Below the pieces are notes generated by a model. The model made no database searches and was not told the origin of the DNA. It saw only the letters and a program-made list of their open reading frames with translations. The position numbers and the translations under genes were made by a program. A stretch of 64,000 nt of DNA from CAWCTD01 sp963798455 (GTDB lineage Bacteria > Acidobacteriota > Terriglobia > Bryobacterales > Bryobacteraceae), in assembly GCA_963798455.1 (NCBI GenBank), contig CAWCTD010000003.1, positions 558,001 through 622,000 on the forward strand, written 5' to 3'. Below, in pieces: positions 7,307-15,220 of the stretch (positions within the stretch are counted from its first letter, which is position 1; each line of letters begins with the position of its first letter).

Positions 7307-9826
7307 CTACTTCAGATTCTTGAGTTTCTTTGAATAGTCCGACAGCAGGACCGGAACGGAAAGTCCGTGCGCGTCCACCAGCTTCTGAATATGGCCGGCC
7401 GACAGGTCTTTGAAGTGCAGCGATTCAAACGACTTAAAGAACTCCCTTATGTGCGTGACGAACCTTTTTAATTCGCTCTCCCGCATCGCCTCGGCCTCAT
7501 GGGTGAACGCGGCGGAACTGTGCACTTGGTACGCCGGGTGAATAATGATCCGCTTTACATCCATGCCCTGATAATGCTTGTCGAACCACGCGCTGGAGCG
7601 GTTCATTTGTTCCGCCTCCCGCTTATTGATCTCCGACCGCTTCACGTCCACTTCGCTCTTGCATTCCCAAAGCAGATACTGTCTCGCGTCGATGGCCCAC
7701 AAATTGTCCGGACCCTCCTTCCACTCCTTGTCGGGCCGCTCGCCGACGAAGCCAAGGGCCGGAGCGATCTCATCAAGGGCCTGCTCAAATTTGTCCGCCT
7801 TCGTGCCAAAGGTGAGGCGCGTGAGAATGTCCGAGAGCGCGACATCGAGTTGCGCATAGTCGTCAAACCGCTGAACCCACTTGGCGACGCGTTCCATGCG
7901 TCCCTGGCTGATGATCGTCAATTGCGCCACGGTCACGCCGAACGGTGGTTTGAGCAAAAGGCGGTTGCCCTTGTGGGAGGCGATTTGCAGGCGTTGTGAT
8001 TCGGGGCGATCAGCCCGATAGTAAAAGCGCGCCATTTCCTGGAGGTACCACGCCTTGTCATCGGTGCCGATCTTCCCCGCGTTAATGAGGGCTTGAAGCT
8101 TTTGCGCCGCGCCGGCGTAATCTCCGCTGGCGTACGCTCGCTCCGCGTCGAGTTCGGCGGCATAAGTTCGCAACAGGTTTTCATTGGCCCCCGCGGGCTT
8201 CACATTCTCCATTTGTTCAGCGTAGAAAGCCTTCCAATCATCAGCGCGACCAAGACACTGGCGGATGAGACCGTTAAGTGTGGTGATCGGCGTTTGGCCC
8301 TCCTCCACTTCTTGACGCGCCATCTCCGCGATCTCTAGCCCGATCTCGATTTGCGTCGCCATCTGCGGCGAGAGAAACCGTCGCGAATTCTTGTCGCGGA
8401 TCAGCCGCGTGATGTCCGCGCCGATGATGATGACGACGGAATAGTCCTTCTCCCCGCGGACGCTTCGGCCCATGCCCTGCTCGATGGTCCGAATGGTCCG
8501 CATCAGTGTCGCCTCGCTGTCGGGCCGACACGTCTCCTGATAAAGCTCAATCAGGCTTTCGGAGAACGGCTTACTGTCGAAGATTAGAACGCGGCAAGTG
8601 TCGTCGGGCAAATCAATGCCGTCGTAGCGGTTGACCAGCACGAGCACCCGATCATACGTTCCGGACCGAAGCACGTCGATCGCTCCGGCGACAGTTTCCT
8701 TCTTGGCGACCGTCGCGCCGTACTTCTCCCAATCCCTGGTCCAATTGAACCCGGGCGCTAGGGTGACAACGCCAAAGCGCCGCTTGGTGCTGGGCGGGCC
8801 GAAGCCGGCCACGATTCTTCCGCGGTCCAACTCGTCGTGAATGAGCGATGGAATGAGCACCATCTTCTCGCCCGACCAGCGCTCTTTCGTATAGGTCGAG
8901 GGATTCATGATCGTCGCGGGATCAAGCTGTAGGCCCTTCACCAGGAAAGCGTCGTCGGTGACAGTGGCCGACATGAAGACCCGATGCGGCGCGTCCCAAT
9001 AGGTTCCGAACGCGCTCAGCGGCGGTACATACGGCTCGATTTCGATCGCGCCGCCCGAGACCACGGCTTGGCACAGGCCGAGCATGTCCTTGAGCAACGG
9101 CCAGGCGAACTTGATCGAGTTTCGATCCGCGTTCGAAGACAGAATGTTGGCCACTTCGGCCTCGTGTTGAAGCCACGCCCAGTACGGCACGGGCAGCAAC
9201 GCGTCCCGCTTGTCGTTAACGATGTCGGCATAGGTCCCGAACCCTTGCTGTTCGAGATCATCGGCGAAAAGGGCTTTCAGTGCCCCGTAGGCCGGCTCGT
9301 CGCTCGGAATCCGTATCCGGCAGGACTCCCGCACAATGTCGGAGCAAGCGTGTGCATCGTCCATCAATAGCGAGCCGACGCGAACCGCCTTCTTGTGAAG
9401 CCCGAACTTGCTGAGGCCATTGAACAGCTTGTGAACGGAAGTCACCAAGATTTTTTGCCCGTTCAGGAACGCGTCCGGCAACTCCGGATCGGCCGCGCAA
9501 GTCGCGATGCCGAATTGCTTCGCCTGCTCGCAAGTCTGATCGATCAGGAACTTGTCGGGACAAAGATAGAGGACGGGTTCCTTCGAGGCGTTCAATCGCG
9601 ACTGCAACATCAACAGTCCAATCAGCGTCTTGCCCTGGCCGGTATGCAATTTGACGATGACGTCGCGCGTGGATTGGTGATGCGCGAACCAGTCCTTAAG
9701 CACGGCCACCTGGGCGGGGCGCAGCGGCCCCTTGTCATGCGCGCGATCGAGCGTATCGTAGAGCGCGATTGGATCAACCGGCTTAAGCGCCTTCTTTCCT
9801 GCCAAGCGTTTATTGAAATCAACCAC
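7307..9826 (-). CDS. SF2 helicase fused to a C-terminal PD-(D/E)XK-like nuclease domain
   Basis: The product is 839 residues. Helicase motifs in order: Walker A 'HTGQGKT' (61-67), DExH-type motif II 'DDAH' (156-159), motif III 'SAT' (286-288), and a motif VI 'QGMGRSVRG' (450-458) that resembles the DinG/XPD style. A helical linker (about 500-650) follows. Then 'GPDNLW' (705-710) and 'LLWECKSE' (718-725) give an Asp-X13-Glu-X-Lys arrangement typical of PD-(D/E)XK nucleases. The start is GTG at 9826. The frame stays open about 13 codons further upstream without a standard start codon. It is the first gene of a two-gene unit with the HEPN gene. A helicase-nuclease beside a HEPN gene, in mobile-element surroundings, suggests anti-phage defence. 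I do not recognise it as a named system. Confidence 0.8.
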   Translation of the reverse strand: MVDFNKRLAGKKALKPVDPIALYDTLDRAHDKGPLRPAQVAVLKDWFAHHQSTRDVIVKLHTGQGKTLIGLLMLQSRLNASKEPVLYLCPDKFLIDQTCEQAKQFGIATCAADPELPDAFLNGQKILVTSVHKLFNGLSKFGLHKKAVRVGSLLMDDAHACSDIVRESCRIRIPSDEPAYGALKALFADDLEQQGFGTYADIVNDKRDALLPVPYWAWLQHEAEVANILSSNADRNSIKFAWPLLKDMLGLCQAVVSGGAIEIEPYVPPLSAFGTYWDAPHRVFMSATVTDDAFLVKGLQLDPATIMNPSTYTKERWSGEKMVLIPSLIHDELDRGRIVAGFGPPSTKRRFGVVTLAPGFNWTRDWEKYGATVAKKETVAGAIDVLRSGTYDRVLVLVNRYDGIDLPDDTCRVLIFDSKPFSESLIELYQETCRPDSEATLMRTIRTIEQGMGRSVRGEKDYSVVIIIGADITRLIRDKNSRRFLSPQMATQIEIGLEIAEMARQEVEEGQTPITTLNGLIRQCLGRADDWKAFYAEQMENVKPAGANENLLRTYAAELDAERAYASGDYAGAAQKLQALINAGKIGTDDKAWYLQEMARFYYRADRPESQRLQIASHKGNRLLLKPPFGVTVAQLTIISQGRMERVAKWVQRFDDYAQLDVALSDILTRLTFGTKADKFEQALDEIAPALGFVGERPDKEWKEGPDNLWAIDARQYLLWECKSEVDVKRSEINKREAEQMNRSSAWFDKHYQGMDVKRIIIHPAYQVHSSAAFTHEAEAMRESELKRFVTHIREFFKSFESLHFKDLSAGHIQKLVDAHGLSVPVLLSDYSKKLKNLK

Positions 9827-10218
9827 GCTGTGCGTCTCCCGAAATTCGATCTCACCGCTGTTGATGGGCTATTCCCGGAATCCCCCGCTGCTGCACCAGC
9901 CTAACAAAAAAGCTGTTAAATGGTTTGTACAGACAACTTCATCGTCCATCGGTTGCCTGCCGCGCTATCCTAACACACCGTGGGCTATGGGTGGGCGATG
10001 ATTGTCGCCTGGCCACACACATACAGGTGTAGCCCTTTGGGCAATCGCGCAGATGGCGATGGCGACATGAAAAGAATCGGCACCCCGACGTGAGACAGTT
10101 TCCACACTCCCTGCGTATATAGTTAACGGACGCGGAAACGACCGCGTCGATAATCCCACCAGACGGCGCTCGACCGCATAGCGGACATCGTCGTGGGTGG
10201 CCTCTAAGGAGACCGCTC
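9827..10218. other. Gene-free stretch upstream of the helicase gene
   Basis: This stretch is about 390 bases. It must hold the promoter of the minus-strand helicase unit, but I cannot point to convincing -35/-10 boxes. The right end (10150-10218) looks like the leader of the DUF2924-type cassette, with AAGGAG at 10207-10212 before the next ATG. Confidence 0.35.
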
Positions 10219-10368
10219 ATGAACGACCGCGCTGATGATCGCGCTGAGGCCGTCCGCCAGATCGCCGCCATTCTTGCGGCCGCGTACGTGCGCCTGCGCT
10301 TCTCCGAACCTCCCCGGAAGGAAGTTGACTGTGCCGAGAAATCCCGCCCTCATGTGACTGCTGGTTAA
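10219..10368 (+). CDS. Small conserved cassette protein upstream of DUF2924
   Basis: The product is 49 residues, beginning 'MNDRADDRAEAVRQIAAILA' with AAGGAG at 10207-10212, and ends in TAA at 10366-10368. From memory, a small protein of this kind ('AVRQIAAILAAAYVRLRF') typically precedes DUF2924 and recombinase genes in Acidobacteria and Planctomycetes mobile cassettes. Function is unknown. It appears intact, although the gene after it is broken. Confidence 0.6.
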   Translation: MNDRADDRAEAVRQIAAILAAAYVRLRFSEPPRKEVDCAEKSRPHVTAG

Positions 10369-10372
10369 CACT

Positions 10373-10600
10373 ATGAGAACAGAGACCAACAGATCAACGG
10401 CCCTGCGGGAAGAGATCGAGGCCTTGTAATACATGACGGTCGGGCAACTCAAGCAGAAGTACCACGAAGTCTTCAGTGAAGCGAGCCGGTCGAATCACAA
10501 ACAGTTTCTCTTCCGGCGGATCGCCTGGCGCATGCAGGCGAACGCCTACGGCGGCCTCTCGGAACGCGCGCGCCGCCGCGCGCCGGCGTTTACCGTCTGA
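10373..10600 (+). pseudogene. DUF2924 gene remnant with nonsense codon and lost 3' end
   Basis: The ATG at 10373 gives 'MRTETNRSTALREEIEAL', then TAA at 10427-10429, where relatives read a Gln codon. In the same frame, 'MTVGQLKQKYHEVFSEASRS' and 'QFLFRRIAWRMQANAYGGLSERARRRA' are unmistakable DUF2924. The frame then ends at 10600, shortly after the conserved part, where the sequence runs into an integrase fragment on the other strand. DUF2924 proteins accompany serine recombinases in mobile cassettes. No recombinase gene follows here. Confidence 0.75.
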
Positions 10601-10732
10601 GTACCATTCAGTGAGGTACGTGCCTTCTGGGAGAGCGGTCCAGTCGTGGTTGCCTTTTGGGTTTCGTGGGATCGACAGGAGCGTCCAAACACCGTCGATC
10701 TTGACCTTCTTCAGGATGTTGACCCGTGCCAT
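10580..10732 (-). pseudogene. N-terminal fragment of a tyrosine-recombinase-like integrase
   Basis: The ATG at 10732, with GAGGGG at 10738-10743 on the minus strand, begins 'MARVNILKKVKIDGVWTLLS', then 'KGNHDWTALPEGTYLTEWYSDGKRRR'. From memory this is the N-terminal (SAM-like/arm-binding) segment of a group of phage-type integrases in Acidobacteria. After about residue 51 the similarity stops, at the junction with the DUF2924 remnant, so the core-binding and catalytic domains are missing. The frame itself runs on to 10394 as nonsense sequence. The gene starts 84 bases from a tRNA-Gly half, the usual place for an integrase next to its attachment site. Confidence 0.6.
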
Positions 10733-10760
10733 TGTGTCCCCTCGATGGCCGCATCATAAG

Positions 10761-10781
10761 CGGACACCATGTCGGACACCA
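10761..10781 (+). repeat. Two direct CGGACACCA repeats before the integrase fragment
   Basis: CGGACACCA occurs at 10761-10769 and 10773-10781, with a 12-base period, between the integrase start and the tRNA-Gly half. Direct repeats at this place can be recombinase arm sites. That role is inference. Confidence 0.5.
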
Positions 10782-10816
10782 ATGGGTCTAAATCATTGAC
10801 AGGAAAGGTGGGCGGC

Positions 10817-10851
10817 GGGAAGCTGGCATTTTACCACTGAATTACTCCCGC
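10817..10851 (-). pseudogene. 5' half of a tRNA-Gly (CCC-type), ending at the anticodon loop
   Basis: Read on the minus strand from 10851: acceptor GCGGGAG, TA, D-arm ATTC-AGTGGTA-AAAT, G, anticodon-stem CCAGC, then loop TTCCC. These are the first 35 nucleotides of a tRNA-Gly with anticodon CCC. The partner strands of the anticodon and acceptor stems and the whole T-arm are absent; unrelated sequence begins right after TTCCC. The D-stem also has one mismatch. It is a non-functional relic, probably marking a recombination site. Confidence 0.75.
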
Positions 10852-11036
10852 TCGGCTGTCATGCATAAGTATAAGAAGAACCAGGCTTAACGAAGGAGGT
10901 GAAGTAAGCTTCCACCACTGATCCCCATCTCTGGGTGATGTTCATGGCAAACGTGCACGGTAGAGCCAGGGCTGTAGCCAGAAACTGGGCCCCACCCACG
11001 CCAATCCATAGTCGCTCTTCCCGGCGCGATGCTACG

Positions 11037-12440
11037 ATGAGGACGATGCCCTACGACCTCGTCATCATCGGCAGCGGGCCGGGCGGCTACTCCGCCGCCG
11101 TTCGGGCCGGGCAGTACGGCCTCAAGACCGCGCTGGTGGAAAAAGATCCCAAGCTCGGCGGTGCGTGTCTCCATGTCGGCTGCATCCCGACCAAGTCCCT
11201 GCTCCACGCCGCCTGGCTTTGGGAGGAAATCACTCACGGGCGGGACCAGGGGATCCTCTGCGACAACCCGCGCCTGGATTTTCCCAAGGTCATCGAGCGC
11301 AAGAATCAGGTCGTCGCCAAACACGCCAAGGGCATCGAGTTCCTGATGAAGAAGAACAAGGTGGACTGGATCCGGGGCTTTGGCAGACTGGCGGGCCCGG
11401 GCAAAGTCGAGGTCCAGGGCGACGGCGGCATCCAGACACTCGATGCCCTGAATACCATGATTGCCACCGGCTCGGAGGCCCGCATGCTCCCCGGCCTTGA
11501 GCCTGACCCCGGCCGCATCCTCACGAACATCGAGATCCTGAACCTCACCGCGGTTCCAAGCTCGCTGGCCATCGTCGGCGCGGGCGCCGTGGGCGTGGAG
11601 TTCGCCTCCATCTTCCACCGCTTCGGGAGCAAGGTGACCATCGTCGAGATGCTCCCTCGCATCGTCCCCATCGAGGACGAGGAAGTCTCCAAGGAACTCC
11701 AGCGGCTTTTCAAGAAATCCGGCGTCCGGGTCGAAACCGGGGCGAAGGTTGACAATGTCCGCCTCACGGCCAACGGCGTGGCTTTCGACCTAGCTCTTCC
11801 CGGCGGGAAGACGGAAACGATCGAGGCCGAGAAACTCCTGGTGGCCGTCGGGAGGAAGCCGAACACGTCCGGCATCGGCCTGGAGTCGACCCGGGCCGAG
11901 TTGGATCGCGGCTTCGTCAAAGTGGACCAGTGGCAGCAGACCGCCGAGCCCGGCGTCTACGCGATCGGCGACGTTGTGGCCGGCACGCCTCAACTGGCGC
12001 ACGTGGCCACCAGGGAGGGCATGATCGCCGTGGGCCGCATCGCCGGCAAGTCCGTACGGCCATTGAACCGTGACCGCATCCCCGGCTGCACCTACACCGA
12101 GCCCGAAATCGGCAGCGTGGGTCTCACGGAAGCCGAAGCCCGCGCCCGCGGCTATAAGGTCAAGCTCGGCAAGTTTCCGTTCCTGGCGAACAGTAAGGCC
12201 ACCATCCTCGGCCGCCACGATGGTTTCGTGAAGGTTGTCGCCGAGGAGAAATTCGGCGAAATCTTGGGCGTTCACATCATTGGACCTGCCGCCACGGACC
12301 TGATCGCGGAAGCGGTTGCCGCCATGGAGGCCGAGGCGACGGTGGAGACACTGATGACCACCATCCACCCGCACCCCACCCTGACGGAAGCTGTGGGTGA
12401 AGCCTTCAATGCTGTCTACGGACTGGCGATCAATGCTTAG
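11037..12440 (+). CDS. lpdA: Dihydrolipoyl dehydrogenase (E3)
   Basis: The product is about 467 residues and reoxidises protein-bound dihydrolipoamide with NAD+ in 2-oxoacid dehydrogenase or glycine cleavage complexes. It has the FAD-binding 'DLVIIGSGPGGYSAAVRAGQ', the redox disulfide in 'GGACLHVGCIPTKSLL', an NAD-binding 'SLAIVGAGAVGVEFASIF', the FAD segment 'GVYAIGDVV' and the C-terminal catalytic His-Glu in 'HPHPTLTEAVGEAF'. The start could be the ATG at 11037 or the one three codons later at 11046; both fit the family and neither has a strong ribosome-binding site. Its stop overlaps the start of lipB, so the two are translationally coupled. Confidence 0.95.
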   Translation: MRTMPYDLVIIGSGPGGYSAAVRAGQYGLKTALVEKDPKLGGACLHVGCIPTKSLLHAAWLWEEITHGRDQGILCDNPRLDFPKVIERKNQVVAKHAKGIEFLMKKNKVDWIRGFGRLAGPGKVEVQGDGGIQTLDALNTMIATGSEARMLPGLEPDPGRILTNIEILNLTAVPSSLAIVGAGAVGVEFASIFHRFGSKVTIVEMLPRIVPIEDEEVSKELQRLFKKSGVRVETGAKVDNVRLTANGVAFDLALPGGKTETIEAEKLLVAVGRKPNTSGIGLESTRAELDRGFVKVDQWQQTAEPGVYAIGDVVAGTPQLAHVATREGMIAVGRIAGKSVRPLNRDRIPGCTYTEPEIGSVGLTEAEARARGYKVKLGKFPFLANSKATILGRHDGFVKVVAEEKFGEILGVHIIGPAATDLIAEAVAAMEAEATVETLMTTIHPHPTLTEAVGEAFNAVYGLAINA

Positions 12441-13080
12441 CTGCGAACTCCACGACCTGGGGCGAACCGGCTATGGGGAAGCCTTCGATCTGCAACGGAG
12501 CCTGGTCGAGAAGCGCAAGCAAGGGCTCATCCCCGACCAGTTGCTGATCGTCGAGCACCCGCACGTCATCACCCTGGGCCGCAACGGGCGCGCCGAGAAC
12601 CTGCTGGCGAGCCAGGACGTGCTGCGCCGCGCGGGCGTCGCCTTCCATCACACGGATCGCGGCGGAGACATCACCTACCACGGCCCGGGCCAGATCGTCG
12701 GCTATCCCATTCTCGACCTGCGCGAGTGGAGGCGGGACGTCGCCGCCTACGTGCGCTCCATTGAGCAAGTCCTCATCGACACGCTGGCCGAGTTCGGCAT
12801 CGCCGCCTGCCGCATCGCGGGCTCGACCGGGGTCTGGGTCAATTCGAGGAAAGTGGCGGCCATCGGTGTCCACATCAGCCGCTGGGTCACCTCGCACGGA
12901 TTCGCCCTGAACGTGAATACGGATTTGAGCTACTTTCAGTACATAGTCCCTTGCGGGCTTTTGATGCCCGTTACATCGATGGCGGAGTTGGGCTGCCGGG
13001 TGGGCCGGGAAGAAGTCGTCCAGGCGCTGGCGCGCAACTTCAGCCGGGTTTTTGACCGCGAAATGGAGATGGCAGCATGA
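12433..13080 (+). CDS. lipB: Octanoyl-[acyl-carrier-protein]:protein transferase LipB
   Basis: The product is 215 residues. It transfers octanoate from acyl carrier protein to the lipoyl domain of E2 proteins. Visible motifs are 'HTDRGGDITYHGPGQIVGYPILDL' (split), 'GSTGVWV' and 'KVAAIGVHISRWVTSHGFALNV', where the Lys helps catalysis, and 'YIVPCG' with the catalytic Cys. I chose the ATG at 12433 because it gives the family's usual length and overlaps the lpdA stop by 8 bases. The stop overlaps the start of the E2 gene (ATGA). Its substrate is thus encoded next door. Confidence 0.95.
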   Translation: MLSCELHDLGRTGYGEAFDLQRSLVEKRKQGLIPDQLLIVEHPHVITLGRNGRAENLLASQDVLRRAGVAFHHTDRGGDITYHGPGQIVGYPILDLREWRRDVAAYVRSIEQVLIDTLAEFGIAACRIAGSTGVWVNSRKVAAIGVHISRWVTSHGFALNVNTDLSYFQYIVPCGLLMPVTSMAELGCRVGREEVVQALARNFSRVFDREMEMAA

Positions 13081-14348
13081 TCGACGTGGTAATGCCCCAG
13101 ATGGGAGAGAGTATCGTCGAAGGCACTCTTACAAAGTGGTTGAAGAAGGCAGGCGACCGCATCGAGCGGGATGAGGCTCTGTTTGAGATCTCCACCGACA
13201 AGGTGGATACCGAGATCCCCTCGCCGTCGGCCGGCGTTCTGGCCGAGGTTCTGGTCGAGGAAGGGAAGACCGTCGCCATCAACACAGTCGTGGCATGCAT
13301 CGACGAGAAGGTGGAGGCCAAGGCCGCCCCTAAGCCGGCTGCACAGCCCGCCGCGCCACCGCCGCCCGTGGTGCCCCCTGTCCCTGCGCCCGCCCCTCCT
13401 CCGGCAGCCGCGCCGCCCGAACCCTCGGAGGAGGAACTCGGTCCGCTCTCTCCTCTGGTGCGCAAAATGGCCCGAGAATTCGACATCGATCTGCGCAAGA
13501 TCCAAGGAACCGGCGCCGGTGGACGGATCACCAAGCAGGACGTGGAGGCCTACATGGCAGCGCAGGCCGCGCCGGTTGTCGAGGCGCCTGCCCCCGTCTC
13601 CCCGCCCCCCGCTGCCCTGGTGGTCGAAGCGCCGCCTCCGCCCCGGGCAGAGGCTCCCAGGGCGCGCGTGGAGCCCATGAGCATCATGCGTTCCAAGATC
13701 GCCGAGCACATGGTGATGAGCAAGCACACCTCGGCCCACGTCACCACGGTCCATCGCATTGACATGACCAAGGTGGCGCGCGTTCGCGAGCGCAACAAGG
13801 AAGAGGTGAAGGGCAGGTACGGCTATTCGCTCACCTTCCTGCCCTTCGTCGCCCGCGCGGCCCTCGAAGCGCTCCGTGCCTTCCCCATCGTCAACGCCTC
13901 GATTGAAGGGAACAACATCATCTACCACAACGAGATCAACCTGGGTATCGCCGTGGCCCTGGAAGGCGGCCTGATCGTTCCCGTCATCCGGCGCGCCGAT
14001 GAGATGAACGTTCTTGGCCTCCAGCGCGCCATCGTGGACCTCGCCGCGCGCTCTCGTTCGCGCCAGCTCAAGCCGGACGAGGTGCATGGCGGGACCTTCT
14101 CGATCACGAACTTCGGCAGCTACGGCAGCCTTTTCGGGACACCCGTCATCAACCAGCCGCAGGTGGCCATCCTGGGCGTGGGTGTGGTGGAGAAGGCCCC
14201 CGTGGTGATCGACGACGCCATCGCCATTCGCCACGTTTCACTAATGGGACTCACCTTCGACCATCGTCTGATCGACGGCGCGGTGGCGGACCAGTTCATG
14301 CAGAAGGTGAAGTCGGTCCTGGAGGGCTGGTCCGAACAGGTGCTATAG
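13077..14348 (+). CDS. Dihydrolipoamide acyltransferase (E2 of a 2-oxoacid dehydrogenase)
   Basis: The product is 423 residues. Domains: an N-terminal lipoyl domain (about 1-76) with the lipoylated Lys in 'STDKVDTEIPSP', a Pro/Ala linker, an E3/E1-binding domain in 'GPLSPLVRKMAREFDIDLRKI' and 'GTGAGGRITKQDVEAYM', a second Pro/Ala-rich linker, and the catalytic domain ending with 'LTFDHRLIDGAVADQF', which contains the HxxxDG active site. The sequence does not settle whether the substrate is pyruvate, 2-oxoglutarate or branched-chain 2-oxoacids. No E1 gene is in the window. It overlaps lipB by 4 bases. Confidence 0.93.
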   Translation: MIDVVMPQMGESIVEGTLTKWLKKAGDRIERDEALFEISTDKVDTEIPSPSAGVLAEVLVEEGKTVAINTVVACIDEKVEAKAAPKPAAQPAAPPPPVVPPVPAPAPPPAAAPPEPSEEELGPLSPLVRKMAREFDIDLRKIQGTGAGGRITKQDVEAYMAAQAAPVVEAPAPVSPPPAALVVEAPPPPRAEAPRARVEPMSIMRSKIAEHMVMSKHTSAHVTTVHRIDMTKVARVRERNKEEVKGRYGYSLTFLPFVARAALEALRAFPIVNASIEGNNIIYHNEINLGIAVALEGGLIVPVIRRADEMNVLGLQRAIVDLAARSRSRQLKPDEVHGGTFSITNFGSYGSLFGTPVINQPQVAILGVGVVEKAPVVIDDAIAIRHVSLMGLTFDHRLIDGAVADQFMQKVKSVLEGWSEQVL

Positions 14349-14358
14349 GAGGAGAGTC

Positions 14359-15177
14359 ATGAACCGTCGAGGGTTTCTGGCCACCGCTTCCGCGGCCGGT
14401 GTTCTCCGGCCTGCCGCTCGCGCCGCGGACGATCCGGGCGACCTAAGGCTCGGCGTGTGCAGCTACTCGGTGCGCAACTTCCCGCGCACGCAGGCCATCG
14501 CCATGATCAAGCAGTTGAACGTGCGCTACGTCAGCATCAAGGAGATGCACCTGCCGTACAAGAGCACGCCCGAGGAGCGGGCCGCGGGGCGCAAGGAGTT
14601 TGAGGACGCTGGCTTGGTGATCGCCAGCGGCGGCGTGGTCTACATGCAGAAGGATGACGAGGCCGACATCCGTTTCTATTTTGACTACGCCAAGGCCTGC
14701 GGCATGCCCATGATGGTGATCGGCGCCACGCCCGCGACCCTGCCCAAGATCGAGAAGATGGTCAAGGAGTACGGGATCCCCGTGGCGGTCCACAATCACG
14801 GCCCCGAGGACAAGATCTTCCCCAACCCGCAGGCGGCGCTCAAGGTCATCGCCAACATGGACCCCCGAGTCGGGGTCTGCATCGATGTCGGCCACACCGT
14901 TCGGACAGGCGTGGACCTGGTCGAGACGATCCGCGCTGCCGGCAGCCGCCTGCTCGACTTCCACATCAAAGATCTGCGCGATTTGAAGGACGCCAAGAGC
15001 CAGTGCGCGGTGGGCGACGGCGCGGTCCCCATCGTGGCGATGTTCAAAGAGCTGAAGAGGATGAACTACCGGGGCCTGATCGCCCTGGAATACGAGATCA
15101 ACCCGAACGATCCTCTGCCCGGCATGCAGAAGTCCTTCGCCTACATGCGCGGCGCGCTGGCGGGACTGCGAGGGTGA
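14359..15177 (+). CDS. Tat-exported sugar phosphate isomerase/epimerase-like TIM barrel
   Basis: The product is 272 residues with AGGAGGAG at 14347-14354. It starts with 'MNRRGFLATASAAG', a twin-arginine signal, so it probably acts in the periplasm. The rest fits the xylose-isomerase-like (AP_endonuc_2) TIM barrel: 'LRLGVCSYSVRNF', 'VAVHNHGPED', 'VGVCIDVGHTVRTGVD', 'DFHIKDLRD' and 'ALEYEINPND', giving His/Asp/Glu metal ligands. The true substrate is unknown. It lies 10 bases after the E2 gene but is probably unrelated in function. A glycosidase-like gene follows. Confidence 0.88.
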   Translation: MNRRGFLATASAAGVLRPAARAADDPGDLRLGVCSYSVRNFPRTQAIAMIKQLNVRYVSIKEMHLPYKSTPEERAAGRKEFEDAGLVIASGGVVYMQKDDEADIRFYFDYAKACGMPMMVIGATPATLPKIEKMVKEYGIPVAVHNHGPEDKIFPNPQAALKVIANMDPRVGVCIDVGHTVRTGVDLVETIRAAGSRLLDFHIKDLRDLKDAKSQCAVGDGAVPIVAMFKELKRMNYRGLIALEYEINPNDPLPGMQKSFAYMRGALAGLRG

Positions 15178-15220
15178 CCCTCACGGTCGAGGACGCCGTA
15201 GCCAGAAAGGGGGGAAATCA

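Noticed and set aside
12936..14234. Open frame of about 430 codons on the minus strand opposite the E2 gene
   Set aside because: Gly/His/Arg-rich shadow without motifs; E2 is unambiguous.
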